Of a stretch of DNA of 64,000 nucleotides, positions 17,692-26,318 are shown piece after piece; the stretch's first letter is position 1, and each line of letters starts with the position of its first letter. The DNA is from Micrococcales bacterium (lineage in GTDB: Bacteria; Actinomycetota; Actinomycetes; Actinomycetales; Dermatophilaceae): positions 1 to 64,000 of the forward strand of contig JAJTBD010000001.1 in NCBI GenBank assembly GCA_021287075.1, written 5' to 3'. Below the pieces are notes generated by a model. It was not told the DNA's origin and searched no databases. It saw only the letters and a list, made by a program, of their open reading frames with translations. Position numbers and translations under genes: made by a program.

Positions 17692-19446
17692 TCAGGAGCG
17701 CATGTCGTCCTCGGTCGCGTGGGCACTCGTGCCGACCGACGCGGGCGCGTCGTGGGGCTCGATCGCCTCGTGGCCGTGGCCGTCGTGGTGGGCGGCCTCC
17801 AGCTCGGACGGGGTGACGGCGTCGACCCTGTCGCGGTAGTAGAAGTTGGACAGTCGGCTGCGCAGCGCCGCGTGCTTGCCCTTGGGGGAGCGCACGCCGT
17901 TGGCGTCGACGCCCGACTCCAGCTCCAGCGGCTGGGGGATCTCCTGCTGAACGAGCTTCCAGCGGGTGTACTCGTCGAGGGGCTCGTGGGCCTCGAAGAA
18001 GCGTCCCTCGGCCGTGCGGACGAGCCGGCCGGACTCGCGGCCGTGCAGCACGGTGTCGCGGTCGTAGGCCTGGAGCGCCAGACAGATCCGCTTGGTCACC
18101 CAGAACACGATGGGCGGCAGCACGAACAGCAGGATCCGCAGGGCGATCGTGATGTCGTTGATCGACATGTGCAGCTTGATCGCGATGATGTCGTTGGTGC
18201 AGGCAAGCGCCAGGACGGTGTAGGCCGCGATGGCGGCGGCGCCGATCGCCGTGCGCGTCGGGTTGTTGCGTGGGCGGTCGAGCAGGTGGTGCTCGCGCTT
18301 GTCACCGGTGGCCCAGGCCTCCACGAAGGGGTAGATGGCCAGCAGCACGTAGACCAGCGGCAGCAGCAGCAGCGAGCCGGGGAAGATGTTCATCGACCAG
18401 GTGAAGCCGAAGGTCTCGAACTCCAGCCAGCCCGGCAGCAGACGCAGCGCGCCGTCGGTGAACCACATGTACCAGTCGGGCTGGGAGCCGGCGGTCACCG
18501 GCGAGGGGTCATAGGGGCCGTAGGCCCAGATCGCGTTGATCTGGAACAGGGCGCCCATGAGGGCCAGGATGCCGAAGACGATGAAGAAGAATCCACCGGC
18601 CTTGGCGGCATACACCGGCATGACGGGGTAGCCGACGACGTTGTCGTTGGTGCGGCCGGGCCCGGGGAACTGGGTGTGCTTCTGCACCGCGACCAGGACG
18701 ATGTGGGCGGTGAACAGGCCGATGAGGATCGCCGGGATCAGCAGCACGTGGGCCGAGTAGAGCCGCGGGATGATCGCCTCGCCGGGGAAGGCGCCACCGA
18801 AGACCGCGTAGGTCAGGTAGGAGCCGATGACCGGCGCGGACTGCATGAAGCCGTTCATGGCGCGGATACCGGTGCCCGACAGCAGGTCGTCGGGAAGGGA
18901 GTAGCCGGCGAAGCCCTCGACGGCGGCCAGCAGGGCCAGGACGGAGCCGATGACCCAGTTGAGCTCACGGGGCTTGCGGAAGGCGCCGGTGAAGAACACG
19001 CGCATCATGTGCACCGAGAGCGACACGACGAACATCAGCGCGGCCCAGTGGTGGATCTGCCGGATGAGCAGACCACCGCGGATGTCGAACGAGATGTTGA
19101 GCGTCGAGGCGTAGGCCTCGGACATCCCCACGCCCTTGAGCGGGGCGTAGGAGCCGTCGTAGACCGTGTGGCCCAGGCTCGGGACGAACCAGAAGGTGAG
19201 GAAGACGCCGGTCAGCAGGCAGATGATCATGCTGTACATGGCGACCTCGCCCAGCATGAACGACCAGTGGTCGGGGAAGACCTTCTTCATGAGGTAGCCG
19301 ACGCCCTTGCCGGCACCCGTGCGGTCGTCGACCCAGCCGGCGACCCCGCCCAGCTTGCGCTGGCCGGCGGTGGCACCCGGGCGTGCGGTGCGGTCGCTCG
19401 CGCGGAGCGCGTCGGCCGACTGCGGGTATGAGGTGTGCGTCGTCAT
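17692..19446 (-). CDS. qcrB: cytochrome bc1 (bcc) complex cytochrome b subunit
   Basis: A 584-aa cytochrome b that carries the quinol oxidation and reduction sites and haems bL/bH. Transmembrane core about 60-420. Haem ligands lie in IHHWAALMF and the SVHMMRVFF helix, with the partner pair in RLYSAHVLLIP and GLFTAHIVL. The Qo-site loop appears as PDWYMWF where classical enzymes have PEWY, the normal actinobacterial variant. A C-terminal extension of about 130 residues, His/Asp-rich at the end, is typical of actinobacterial QcrB. The start overlaps the qcrA stop. Last gene of ctaE-qcrC-qcrA-qcrB. Confidence 0.97.
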   Translation of the reverse strand: MTTHTSYPQSADALRASDRTARPGATAGQRKLGGVAGWVDDRTGAGKGVGYLMKKVFPDHWSFMLGEVAMYSMIICLLTGVFLTFWFVPSLGHTVYDGSYAPLKGVGMSEAYASTLNISFDIRGGLLIRQIHHWAALMFVVSLSVHMMRVFFTGAFRKPRELNWVIGSVLALLAAVEGFAGYSLPDDLLSGTGIRAMNGFMQSAPVIGSYLTYAVFGGAFPGEAIIPRLYSAHVLLIPAILIGLFTAHIVLVAVQKHTQFPGPGRTNDNVVGYPVMPVYAAKAGGFFFIVFGILALMGALFQINAIWAYGPYDPSPVTAGSQPDWYMWFTDGALRLLPGWLEFETFGFTWSMNIFPGSLLLLPLVYVLLAIYPFVEAWATGDKREHHLLDRPRNNPTRTAIGAAAIAAYTVLALACTNDIIAIKLHMSINDITIALRILLFVLPPIVFWVTKRICLALQAYDRDTVLHGRESGRLVRTAEGRFFEAHEPLDEYTRWKLVQQEIPQPLELESGVDANGVRSPKGKHAALRSRLSNFYYRDRVDAVTPSELEAAHHDGHGHEAIEPHDAPASVGTSAHATEDDMRS

Positions 19447-20576
19447 CAGCCACGCTCCCAGAAGCTCGGGCCGACAGCCTCTTTGAAGGGCTGCTCGGCG
19501 ATGAGGTAACCCTCGTCGTCAACGGTGATCTTCAGCTGCGGCAGCGCGCGCTTGGCCGGGCCGAAGATGACCTTGCAGTCCTGCGTCACGTCGAAGGTCG
19601 ACTGGTGGCAGGGGCAGAGCAGGTGGTGCGTGGTCTGCTCGTACAGGCCCACGGGGCAGCCCACGTGGGTGCAGATCTTGGAGTAGGCCACGATGCCCTC
19701 GTGGCTCCAGTCCAGCGCCTTGCGGCCGAGCTCGTTGTCGGCGAAGTCGCCGGGGTTGAGCCGGATGAGCAGGACGGCGGCCTTGGCCTTCTCCTCGAGC
19801 ACGCCGTGCTCGAGGTCGAGAAGCCCGGCGGGCAGCACGTGGTAGACCGAGCCGATGGTGACGTCGGTCGCCTTGATGGGGGTGTTCTCCGGGTCACGGA
19901 CCAGGCGGGGCTTGGTGAACGCGTACTTGTTCTCGCCCTCCTTCTCACCGTCCCAGAAGGTGTGCGACAGCTCGTCGTGGGGGAGCGGGCCGAGCGAACC
20001 GGCCACCTGCAGCAGCGGCGGGACCGCGAAGAGCCCGAGAGCCGTGCCGGCGGCGGCCTTGAGCAGCGGGCGGCGGGTCAGCTGCGAGGCCTCTGCGCCG
20101 TTGAGGAAGGTCGCGGCGACACCCTCGCGGGCCTCGTCCTCGCTGCGCATGGGGTGACGCATCTCGACCGACTCCTCGTCGGGCATGAGCGTCTTGGCCC
20201 AGTGGACGGCGCCGAGGCCGATGCCGAGCAGCGACAGGCCCATGCCGAGGCCGAGCGTGAGGTTGCTGGCGCTCATCCGCCCGATGAAGGGGACGAAGAC
20301 CTGCTGGCGCGGGTCGAAGGCGAAGTAGGCGACGATGAAGCCGAGCGTGGCCAGGATGGACAGGGTGAACAGGCCGACGACCTGCTTCTCGGCCCGCTTG
20401 GCGGCCTTCTCGTCCAGGTCGGCCTTGCGGGCGACGTGGGGCGGCAGGCCCGGGTTCTCGAACCGGTCGGGCAGGCCGCCCGTGCCCTCGATGTGGCCCT
20501 CGTCCAGCCGGACGGCGTCGCGGCCGAACTCGTCGGCCGGGCCCGAGCCGGGGCTGGGGGTGTGGCGCTCGCTCAT
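19446..20576 (-). CDS. qcrA: Rieske iron-sulfur subunit of cytochrome bcc complex
   Basis: A 376-aa QcrA with three predicted transmembrane helices (about 62-82, 100-120, 170-190), the actinobacterial three-helix Rieske arrangement. The C-terminal Rieske domain holds the 2Fe-2S ligands CTHVGCPVG and CPCHQSTFD. A charged 60-residue N-terminus precedes the membrane part. The third helix is preceded by TRRPLLKAAA, a twin-Arg motif as expected for Tat insertion of the folded cluster domain. It lies between qcrC and qcrB in the operon. Confidence 0.97.
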   Translation of the reverse strand: MSERHTPSPGSGPADEFGRDAVRLDEGHIEGTGGLPDRFENPGLPPHVARKADLDEKAAKRAEKQVVGLFTLSILATLGFIVAYFAFDPRQQVFVPFIGRMSASNLTLGLGMGLSLLGIGLGAVHWAKTLMPDEESVEMRHPMRSEDEAREGVAATFLNGAEASQLTRRPLLKAAAGTALGLFAVPPLLQVAGSLGPLPHDELSHTFWDGEKEGENKYAFTKPRLVRDPENTPIKATDVTIGSVYHVLPAGLLDLEHGVLEEKAKAAVLLIRLNPGDFADNELGRKALDWSHEGIVAYSKICTHVGCPVGLYEQTTHHLLCPCHQSTFDVTQDCKVIFGPAKRALPQLKITVDDEGYLIAEQPFKEAVGPSFWERG

Positions 20577-20631
20577 CGTGTCTTCGTTCCTGTCGTCGTG
20601 CTGTGGCGGGAGGAAACAGTCATGTGGGAGG

Positions 20632-21423
20632 TCAGGCGCCCTTCTGGCCGAGCCAGACGGCCGCGCCGACCATCACGGCCAGGCCGATGGTCCAGGCGAA
20701 CAGACCCTCGGGCACCGGGCCGAGGCCGCCGAGCTTGTAGCCGCCCGGGTTGCCCTCGCGCTCCATGGACTTGAGATAGGTGATGACGTCGGCCTTGGCC
20801 TGGGGGTCCAGGTTGCTGTCATTGAAGACGGGCATGCTCTGCGGGCCGGTCTCCATGGCCTCGTAGATGTGCTTGCCCTTGACGCCCTGGAGGGTGGGGG
20901 CGTACTTGCCGCGGGTCAGCGCGCCGCCGGCGCCGGCAGCGTTGTGGCACATGGCGCAGTTGACGCGGAAGATCTCGCCACCGCGGCCGGCGTCGCCGCT
21001 GGTGCCGTCGGTGTACTTGCTGTCGGGCACGGACGGGCCGGGGCCGAGCGTGGCGACATAGGCGCCGATCTGGGCGATCTGCTCGTTGCTGAACTTGATC
21101 TTGTCGCTGCGGGGGGCCTGGACGCCGGGGGCGGCCATGGGCATGCGCCCGGTGCCCATCTGGAAGTCGACGGAGGCCGCGCCGACGCCCACGAGGCTGG
21201 GGCCGTCCTCGGTGCCGGTGGCGTTCAGGCCATGGCAGGTGGCGCAGTTGGCCTGGAAGAGCTTCTTGCCCTGGGCGGCGTCCTGGCCGGCGTCGGCGGC
21301 AGCAGCGGCCTGGACGCGCTGGGGCGCCAGTGCGGAGTAAACGGCGCCGGTGACCAGGAGGCCCAGCAGGAGGAGCAGCGCGATCGCTGCGGGGTGGCGG
21401 CGGCGGGCGGCCAGTGAGTTCAC
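20632..21423 (-). CDS. qcrC: diheme cytochrome c subunit QcrC
   Basis: A 263-aa membrane-anchored diheme cytochrome c that passes electrons from the Rieske centre directly to CuA of CtaC, replacing soluble cytochrome c. An N-terminal signal/anchor (about 10-35) is followed by two haem-binding motifs, CATCH near 60 and CAMCH near 155. Axial Met candidates lie in GTGRMPM and [10 protein letters not shown]-terminal helix is near 235-255. GTG start. It lies directly downstream of ctaE. Confidence 0.97.
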   Translation of the reverse strand: MNSLAARRRHPAAIALLLLLGLLVTGAVYSALAPQRVQAAAAADAGQDAAQGKKLFQANCATCHGLNATGTEDGPSLVGVGAASVDFQMGTGRMPMAAPGVQAPRSDKIKFSNEQIAQIGAYVATLGPGPSVPDSKYTDGTSGDAGRGGEIFRVNCAMCHNAAGAGGALTRGKYAPTLQGVKGKHIYEAMETGPQSMPVFNDSNLDPQAKADVITYLKSMEREGNPGGYKLGGLGPVPEGLFAWTIGLAVMVGAAVWLGQKGA

Positions 21424-21469
21424 GGTGTGGGTCCTGTCGTCAGTCGTCGGGGTGCCTGCTGGGGCCGGG

Positions 21470-22132
21470 TCACTTCAGGAGGTAGATCGTCGCGAACAGT
21501 GCGATCCACACGACGTCGACGAAGTGCCAGTAGTAGGAGGTCACGATCGCGCCGGTCTCGTGGAACCGGTTGAAGTGCCGCGACGTGAAGGTGCGGCCGA
21601 TGATCAGCAGGAAGGCGATGAGTCCGCCGGTGACGTGGATCGCGTGGAAGCCGGTGGTCATGTAGAAGACCGACCCGTAGACGTCGGAGGAGAGCGTGAC
21701 GTGCTCGGTGACCAGCTTGGCGTACTCGAAGACCTGGCCGGAGACGAAGATCGCGCCGAAGATGTAGGTCAGGACATACCACTCGCGCATGCCCCACTTG
21801 CCGACCTCGAGCAGCTTGCCCGTGCGCGAGCCCTGGCCGTGCTCGGCCCGGTGCACGCCGATCTGGCACCACACCGAGGAGATCACCAGGATCAGGGTGT
21901 TGGCCGCGGCGAACGGCACGTTGAGCTTCTCCGTCTGCTCCGCCCACAGCTGCGGCTCCACCGCGCGGATCGTGAAGTACATGGCGAACAGGCCGGCGAA
22001 GAACATGAGCTCGCTGGCCAGCCACACGATCGTGCCCACGGCAACCATGTTGGGCCGGGTGACGGGCCCATGGCCGGGGAGGGTCGCCGCGTGGGCGCTG
22101 GACTCTGCGGGAACTGCTGCTGCTGTCGACAC
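21470..22132 (-). CDS. ctaE: cytochrome c oxidase subunit III
   Basis: A 220-aa subunit III with five transmembrane helices; motifs [31 protein letters not shown] and [12 protein letters not shown] are diagnostic. The GTG at 22132 gives a start ([10 protein letters not shown]) like other actinobacterial CtaE. Longer in-frame extensions cross the promoter palindrome and are rejected. First gene of the ctaE-qcrC-qcrA-qcrB operon, read divergently from the receiver-domain gene. Confidence 0.95.
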   Translation of the reverse strand: MSTAAAVPAESSAHAATLPGHGPVTRPNMVAVGTIVWLASELMFFAGLFAMYFTIRAVEPQLWAEQTEKLNVPFAAANTLILVISSVWCQIGVHRAEHGQGSRTGKLLEVGKWGMREWYVLTYIFGAIFVSGQVFEYAKLVTEHVTLSSDVYGSVFYMTTGFHAIHVTGGLIAFLLIIGRTFTSRHFNRFHETGAIVTSYYWHFVDVVWIALFATIYLLK

Positions 22133-22138
22133 GCTGCA

Positions 22139-22154
22139 GATTATGCCCATAATC
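22139..22154. promoter_or_regulatory. 16-bp palindrome / -10 element at ctaE
   Basis: GATTATGCCCATAATC is a perfect palindrome (7-bp arms, CC centre). Read toward ctaE it contains CATAAT, a good -10 hexamer ending 7 bases before the GTG. It contains the same hexamer on the plus strand. It could be an operator, a leaderless -10, or a symmetric divergent promoter. Confidence 0.55.
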
Positions 22155-22229
22155 GCGCGCCGATGTGTCGCCGACCCCCTTATTGGGCGTGCCTGCGTCT
22201 CAAAATCGTTGCCCGGGTAGGATCGCGCC

Positions 22230-22694
22230 ATGACCGCTTCGCACGCTTCTGCCGCTTCTGCCGAGTCCGTCACCTCCGAGACCGGCACCGCGGCGGCCCG
22301 TCAGATCACGGTGCTGCTCTACAGCGACGACCGCGCCGTCCGCGACCAGGTCCGTGTCTCCGTCGGTCGGTTCCCCGCCCGCGACGTCGAGGTGGTCGAC
22401 TGGCTCGAGTGCGCGACCGCGGCGGCAGTCGACGAGGCCGTCAAGGGTGGCGGCTTCGACGTGCTGATCCTCGACGGCGAGGCGGCCAAGGTCGGCGGCC
22501 TGGGCCTGTGCCGCCAGCTCAAGAACGAGGTCTACGACTGCCCGCCGGTGCTCGTGCTCACCGGTCGCCCGCAGGACGCCTGGCTCGCGGCGTGGTCGCT
22601 CGCCGACTATGCCGTCCCCCACCCCCTCGACCCGATCCAGCTGGGCGAGGCCGTGGCGGGACTCGCCCGCGGCGTGTCCTACGAGCCGAAGTGA
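22230..22694 (+). CDS. stand-alone receiver-like (REC) domain protein
   Basis: A 154-aa protein with a ~25-residue Ala/Ser/Thr-rich N-terminus and one CheY-like domain. The acidic pair is in LLYSDDRAV, the phospho-acceptor Asp in [10 protein letters not shown], and the switch Thr in VLVLTGRP. The conserved Lys before Pro is replaced (AVPHPLDP), so phosphotransfer competence is uncertain. No output domain. A TAGGAT -10 element ends 6 bases before the ATG (leaderless). Its stop overlaps the trpD start. A homologue between ctaE and trpD is a recurring actinobacterial arrangement in my recollection; function unknown. Confidence 0.75.
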   Translation: MTASHASAASAESVTSETGTAAARQITVLLYSDDRAVRDQVRVSVGRFPARDVEVVDWLECATAAAVDEAVKGGGFDVLILDGEAAKVGGLGLCRQLKNEVYDCPPVLVLTGRPQDAWLAAWSLADYAVPHPLDPIQLGEAVAGLARGVSYEPK

Positions 22695-23758
22695 CGTCGC
22701 CGGCCCGCTTCTCCTGGCCCGACCTGCTCACCGCGCTGCTGCGCGGTGACGATCTCGGCTATGACGAGACCGCCCGGGCGATGGACCAGGTGATGTCCGG
22801 CGAGGCCGGCCCTGTGCAGGTGGCCGCCTTCCTCGTCGCCCTGCGGGCCAAGGGGGAGTCGGTCGCCGAGATGCACGGGCTGGCCGACATCATGCTCGCC
22901 CACGCCCGTCGGATCGAGGTGGCGGGGCCCTCGCTCGACATCGTCGGCACCGGCGGCGACCGGATGAACACCGTCAACATCTCCACGATGTCCTCGATCG
23001 TGATCGCCTCCACCGGCGTGCGGGTGGTCAAGCACGGCAACCGGGCGGCCTCGTCGAAGTCGGGGTCGGCCGACGTGCTGGAATCCCTAGGGGTCAACCT
23101 CACCTTGAGTCCTGAGGCGGTGGCGGCTGTCGCGACCGAGGCCGGCATCACCTTCTGTTTCGCGCAGACCTTCCACCCGTCGATGCGCCACGCTGCGCCG
23201 GTGCGTGCCCAGCTGGGTGTCGCCACGGCCTTCAACGTGCTCGGCCCGCTGACCAACCCCGCCCAGCCGACCTATGCCGCGATCGGCGTCGCCCAGGAGC
23301 AGATGCTCGACCTGATGGCCGGCGTCTTCGCGGCCCGGGGCAAGGACGCGGCGATCTTCCGCGGCGACGATGGCCTGGACGAGATCACCGTGACCACCAC
23401 GAGCATGGTGCGCTGGGTGCGCGACGGGGTCGTGCGCGAGCACACGATCGACCCGGCCAGGCTCGGGATCGGCTACAGCCCGATCGAGGCGATCCGGGGA
23501 GAGGACGCCGACTACAACGCGGGCGTGGCCCGGCGCCTGTTCGCGGGAGAGCCCGGCCCGGTGCGCGACGCGGTGCTGCTCAACGCGGGGCTGGCCCTGA
23601 CACTCGCCGGCGAGGACAGCGGGAGCAGCCAGGACAGCTTTGAGGCCGACCTGCGTCGGGGCATCGAGCTGGCCGCCGACGCGATCGACAGCGGCGCTGC
23701 CGCGCGGCGGCTCGAGCGCTGGGTCGAGGTGTCCTCGGCCCACGCAGAGCCCGCCTGA
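22691..23758 (+). CDS. trpD: anthranilate phosphoribosyltransferase
   Basis: A 355-aa TrpD, the second step of tryptophan synthesis, joining anthranilate and PRPP. Motifs: [16 protein letters not shown] (PRPP loop, about 79-94), [38 protein letters not shown], and [11 protein letters not shown]. The GTG start overlaps the preceding stop (GTGA), giving a coupled pair without other trp genes nearby. Confidence 0.96.
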   Translation: MTSPARFSWPDLLTALLRGDDLGYDETARAMDQVMSGEAGPVQVAAFLVALRAKGESVAEMHGLADIMLAHARRIEVAGPSLDIVGTGGDRMNTVNISTMSSIVIASTGVRVVKHGNRAASSKSGSADVLESLGVNLTLSPEAVAAVATEAGITFCFAQTFHPSMRHAAPVRAQLGVATAFNVLGPLTNPAQPTYAAIGVAQEQMLDLMAGVFAARGKDAAIFRGDDGLDEITVTTTSMVRWVRDGVVREHTIDPARLGIGYSPIEAIRGEDADYNAGVARRLFAGEPGPVRDAVLLNAGLALTLAGEDSGSSQDSFEADLRRGIELAADAIDSGAAARRLERWVEVSSAHAEPA

Positions 23759-23816
23759 CCGCGCCCGGCACGGCTGAGCGAGCGCGCGGGCCCAACCAGC
23801 GGGTGGAGCCGCTCCC

Positions 23817-24101
23817 TCAGCCCTCGTCGAGGCCGAGGCTGAAGGCAGTCTCGAGGTCGTGCTGGGAGTAGGTCCGGAAGGCGATGTGCGTGGAGGTGGA
23901 CTGCACGCCGGCCACCTTGCTCAGCCGGTCGGCGATCACATCGGCAAGGTCGTCGTGGGCGCGCACCCGGACCATCGCGATCAAGTCGGCGTCGCCGGCC
24001 ACGGAGTAGACCTCGCTCACGCCCTCGATATCGGCGATCTCCTGCGCGGCCTCGGGGATGCGGTCGGCGTCGGCCTGGATGACAACGATGGCGGTGATCA
24101 C
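23817..24101 (-). CDS. stand-alone Lrp/AsnC ligand-binding (RAM) domain protein
   Basis: A 94-aa protein consisting only of the AsnC effector-binding fold, without a DNA-binding domain. The start at GTG 24101 (VITAIVVIQADADRIPE) matches the usual length of these proteins and is supported by a TAGGGT -10 (24109-24114) ending 7 bases before it. Conserved features: VSEVYSVAGDADLIAMVRV and AGVQSTSTHIAFRTYS. It probably binds an amino acid and forms oligomers; partner unknown. Confidence 0.85.
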   Translation of the reverse strand: MITAIVVIQADADRIPEAAQEIADIEGVSEVYSVAGDADLIAMVRVRAHDDLADVIADRLSKVAGVQSTSTHIAFRTYSQHDLETAFSLGLDEG

Positions 24102-24124
24102 AGCGCTCACCCTATCGCCCGGGC

Positions 24125-25849
24125 TCAGCCCGCCCGGGCGAACCCCGTGGCCTGCGACCGCGAGGACTCCAGCGGCTCCAGCTCTGCCCGGTCGGCACCT
24201 GCGCCGTTGACGGGGCAGGACCACTCGCCATCGAGCTCGACGATCCGCACCCCGGGCAGCTCCAGCCAGTGCAACACCCGCTCGGCCTCCTCCGCGGTCG
24301 CGGCAGGCAGCGGCCCGGTGGGCGTGGCGACGACCTCAGAGCTGGCCTTGAGGGCGTCGACGTAGACCATCGGGTCGGCACCCCGCGGGGCGTGGCTGGT
24401 GCCGGCGAGGCGGCCATAGCGCACGCACACCAACTCCCACCCGCCGACGGCCGAGCGCCGGGCGGCGACGACCTGTGGGGTGGCCGCGAGGGGGGCCAGC
24501 CGCTGGACGCGGGCCAGGCCGCGCACGAGGGCGAGAGTGCGGTCACGGACCTCACCTGCGCTCTCGAAGCGCTCCTGGCCGGCCAGCTCGACCATCCGCT
24601 CGCGCAGCGCCGCCACCACCTCCCGGGACCCACCGGACATCGCGGCTGACGCGCGAGCGGTGACCGCGGCATACTCCTGCGGCGTCTGCGCCCCGGTGCA
24701 CGGGGCGCCGCAGCGGCCCATCTCGGCCAGGGCGCAGGCCGTGCGCGGAGAGCGGGGGGAGAGGCGCTCGGTGCACTGGCGCAGCGGCACCACCTCGTGG
24801 AGGGCGGCGACGGCGTCATCGGCCGCCTGCCTCGAGGAATAGGGGCCCATGTAGTCGGCGCCGTCGTCGCGGACCTGGCGCACGACCGAGAGCCTGGGGA
24901 AGGCCTCCTGGGTCAGCTTGACCCAGTGGAGCCGGTGCGGCCGCTTGGAGCGCCGGTTGTATCGCGGGGTGTGCTCGGCGATGAGTCGCAGCTCGCGCAC
25001 CTCGGCCTCGAGCGCGGTCGCGCACACCACGGGTGTCACCGAGTGGGCCAGCCGGACCATCTCGCCCATGCGGGAGCGCTTCTCGGAGGAGGTGAAATAG
25101 GAGCGGACGCGGGTGCGGATGTTGACCGAGGTGCCGACATAGAGCACCCGGCCCTGGTCGTCCTTGAAGAGATAGACCCCCGGGGCGTCGGGCAGCCCGT
25201 CGGCGAGATAGCGCTTGCGACGGGTCGCCTCGGGCACCCGGGAGGTATAGCTCGAGAGCTCCTCGAGAGTGTGGACGCCCAGCGCGCCGACCCGCCCGAT
25301 GAGGCCGTGCAGGACGTCGACGGTGGCCCGGGCGTCCTGGAGCGCGCGGTGGTTGGGCGTGGTCTCGGCACCGAAGAGCGCGGCCAGCGTCGAGAGCTTG
25401 TGGTTGCGGGCCTCGTCGCGGCGGACGAGCTGGCGGGCGAGGTGGACGGTGTCGAGGACTCTGGGCGCAGGGCTCGGCCAGGGCGTCCCCGTCGCGGCCG
25501 CGGCAGCGCGGAGGAAGCCGATGTCGAAGCGGGCGTTGTGGGCGACCAGCACTGTGCCGGAGGCGAACTCGAGGAAGGCGGGCAGCGCCGTGTCGATGCG
25601 CGGGGCGTCGGCGACCATCGAGGTGGTGATGCCGGTGAGGACCTGGATGAAGGCGGGGATGGGCTCGCCGGGGTTGACCAGGGTCTGGAACTCGCCGATC
25701 ACCTCGCCGCCGCGCACCTTGACCGCGCCGATCTCGGTGATCCCACACTCGGCGGGGCTGCCGCCGGTGGTCTCGAGGTCGACCACCACGAAGGTGACAT
25801 CGCGCAGAGGGGTGCCCAGGTCATCGAGCGTGGCCTGGACGATCTGCAT
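24125..25849 (-). CDS. DEDD exonuclease / GIY-YIG (UvrC N-like) fusion nuclease
   Basis: A 574-aa fusion. Residues about 15-180 are a DnaQ-like 3'-5' exonuclease: Exo I VVDLETTGG, Exo II LVAHNARFDIGFL, and Exo III-epsilon NHRALQDARATVD with catalytic Asp and His. Residues about 215-290 are a GIY-YIG domain (DAPGVYLFKDDQGRVLYVGTS, RVRSYF, EVRELRLIAEHTPRYN), as in the UvrC N-terminus and Cho. A Cys-containing CALAEMGRCGAPCTG segment follows. Similar fusions are widespread in actinobacteria and are thought to act in DNA repair; the precise role is not known to me. ATG start at 25849. Confidence 0.88.
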   Translation of the reverse strand: MQIVQATLDDLGTPLRDVTFVVVDLETTGGSPAECGITEIGAVKVRGGEVIGEFQTLVNPGEPIPAFIQVLTGITTSMVADAPRIDTALPAFLEFASGTVLVAHNARFDIGFLRAAAAATGTPWPSPAPRVLDTVHLARQLVRRDEARNHKLSTLAALFGAETTPNHRALQDARATVDVLHGLIGRVGALGVHTLEELSSYTSRVPEATRRKRYLADGLPDAPGVYLFKDDQGRVLYVGTSVNIRTRVRSYFTSSEKRSRMGEMVRLAHSVTPVVCATALEAEVRELRLIAEHTPRYNRRSKRPHRLHWVKLTQEAFPRLSVVRQVRDDGADYMGPYSSRQAADDAVAALHEVVPLRQCTERLSPRSPRTACALAEMGRCGAPCTGAQTPQEYAAVTARASAAMSGGSREVVAALRERMVELAGQERFESAGEVRDRTLALVRGLARVQRLAPLAATPQVVAARRSAVGGWELVCVRYGRLAGTSHAPRGADPMVYVDALKASSEVVATPTGPLPAATAEEAERVLHWLELPGVRIVELDGEWSCPVNGAGADRAELEPLESSRSQATGFARAG

Positions 25850-26008
25850 GTCTGCGACCGTATGCCGCGCCACCGACAGCCGAAGGACAGGCACGCCGGG
25901 AGGGCGCCTGGGGCGGCCCCCGTGGGAGGGGCGTCGCCCCTGCGGCCGGGCCGGCGGGCTTCGGCTGTCGGTTGCCCCTCCTAGGTTTGCTGTCAGCCAA
26001 CGGAAGGG

Positions 26009-26266
26009 GTGAGCCAGATGCTTGCCGGCAACGGAGGGGGCAGCAGCCTCCTGGTCGACTGCGCACGGTGCCCGGCGCGTGACATCGAGTGTGACGGGTG
26101 CATGGTCACCGCCCTGCTCGATCCGCCACAGGTCGGGCTGCCGCTCGACAACGACGAGCGGGCAGCCGTGGCGCTGCTGGTGTCGGCGGGTCTGGTGAGC
26201 GCCGAGACCGCGGCGGTGGCGCGTGCCACCGCCGACGACGAGAGGCGCTTCCGCCGCGTCGTCTGA
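26009..26266 (+). CDS. small protein with C-x2-C-x6-C-x2-C motif
   Basis: An 85-aa conserved-looking protein beginning at GTG 26009 with GGAAGGGG immediately upstream. Cys18, Cys21, Cys28 and Cys31 (VDCARCPARDIECDGC) could bind zinc or an Fe-S cluster. The remainder is an acidic helical C-terminus (DNDERAAVALLVSAG). It is divergent from the exonuclease fusion. I recognise it only as an actinobacterial hypothetical. Confidence 0.65.
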   Translation: MSQMLAGNGGGSSLLVDCARCPARDIECDGCMVTALLDPPQVGLPLDNDERAAVALLVSAGLVSAETAAVARATADDERRFRRVV

Positions 26267-26305
26267 CCGGCCGCCCGCGTGCAGGAGGGGCGTGCGCGGG
26301 CGACC

Positions 26306-26311
26306 TACGAT
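26306..26311 (+). promoter_or_regulatory. -10 element of leaderless metalloprotease-like lipoprotein gene
   Basis: TACGAT ends 7 bases before the ATG at 26319, with no ribosome site. The start codon itself lies inside a GGTATGCCGC word (26316-26323). Confidence 0.5.
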
Positions 26312-26318
26312 GACGGGT

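Noticed and set aside
23759..23816. Terminator between trpD and the Lrp-like gene
   Set aside because: Only a 5-bp stem could be formed; too weak to list.
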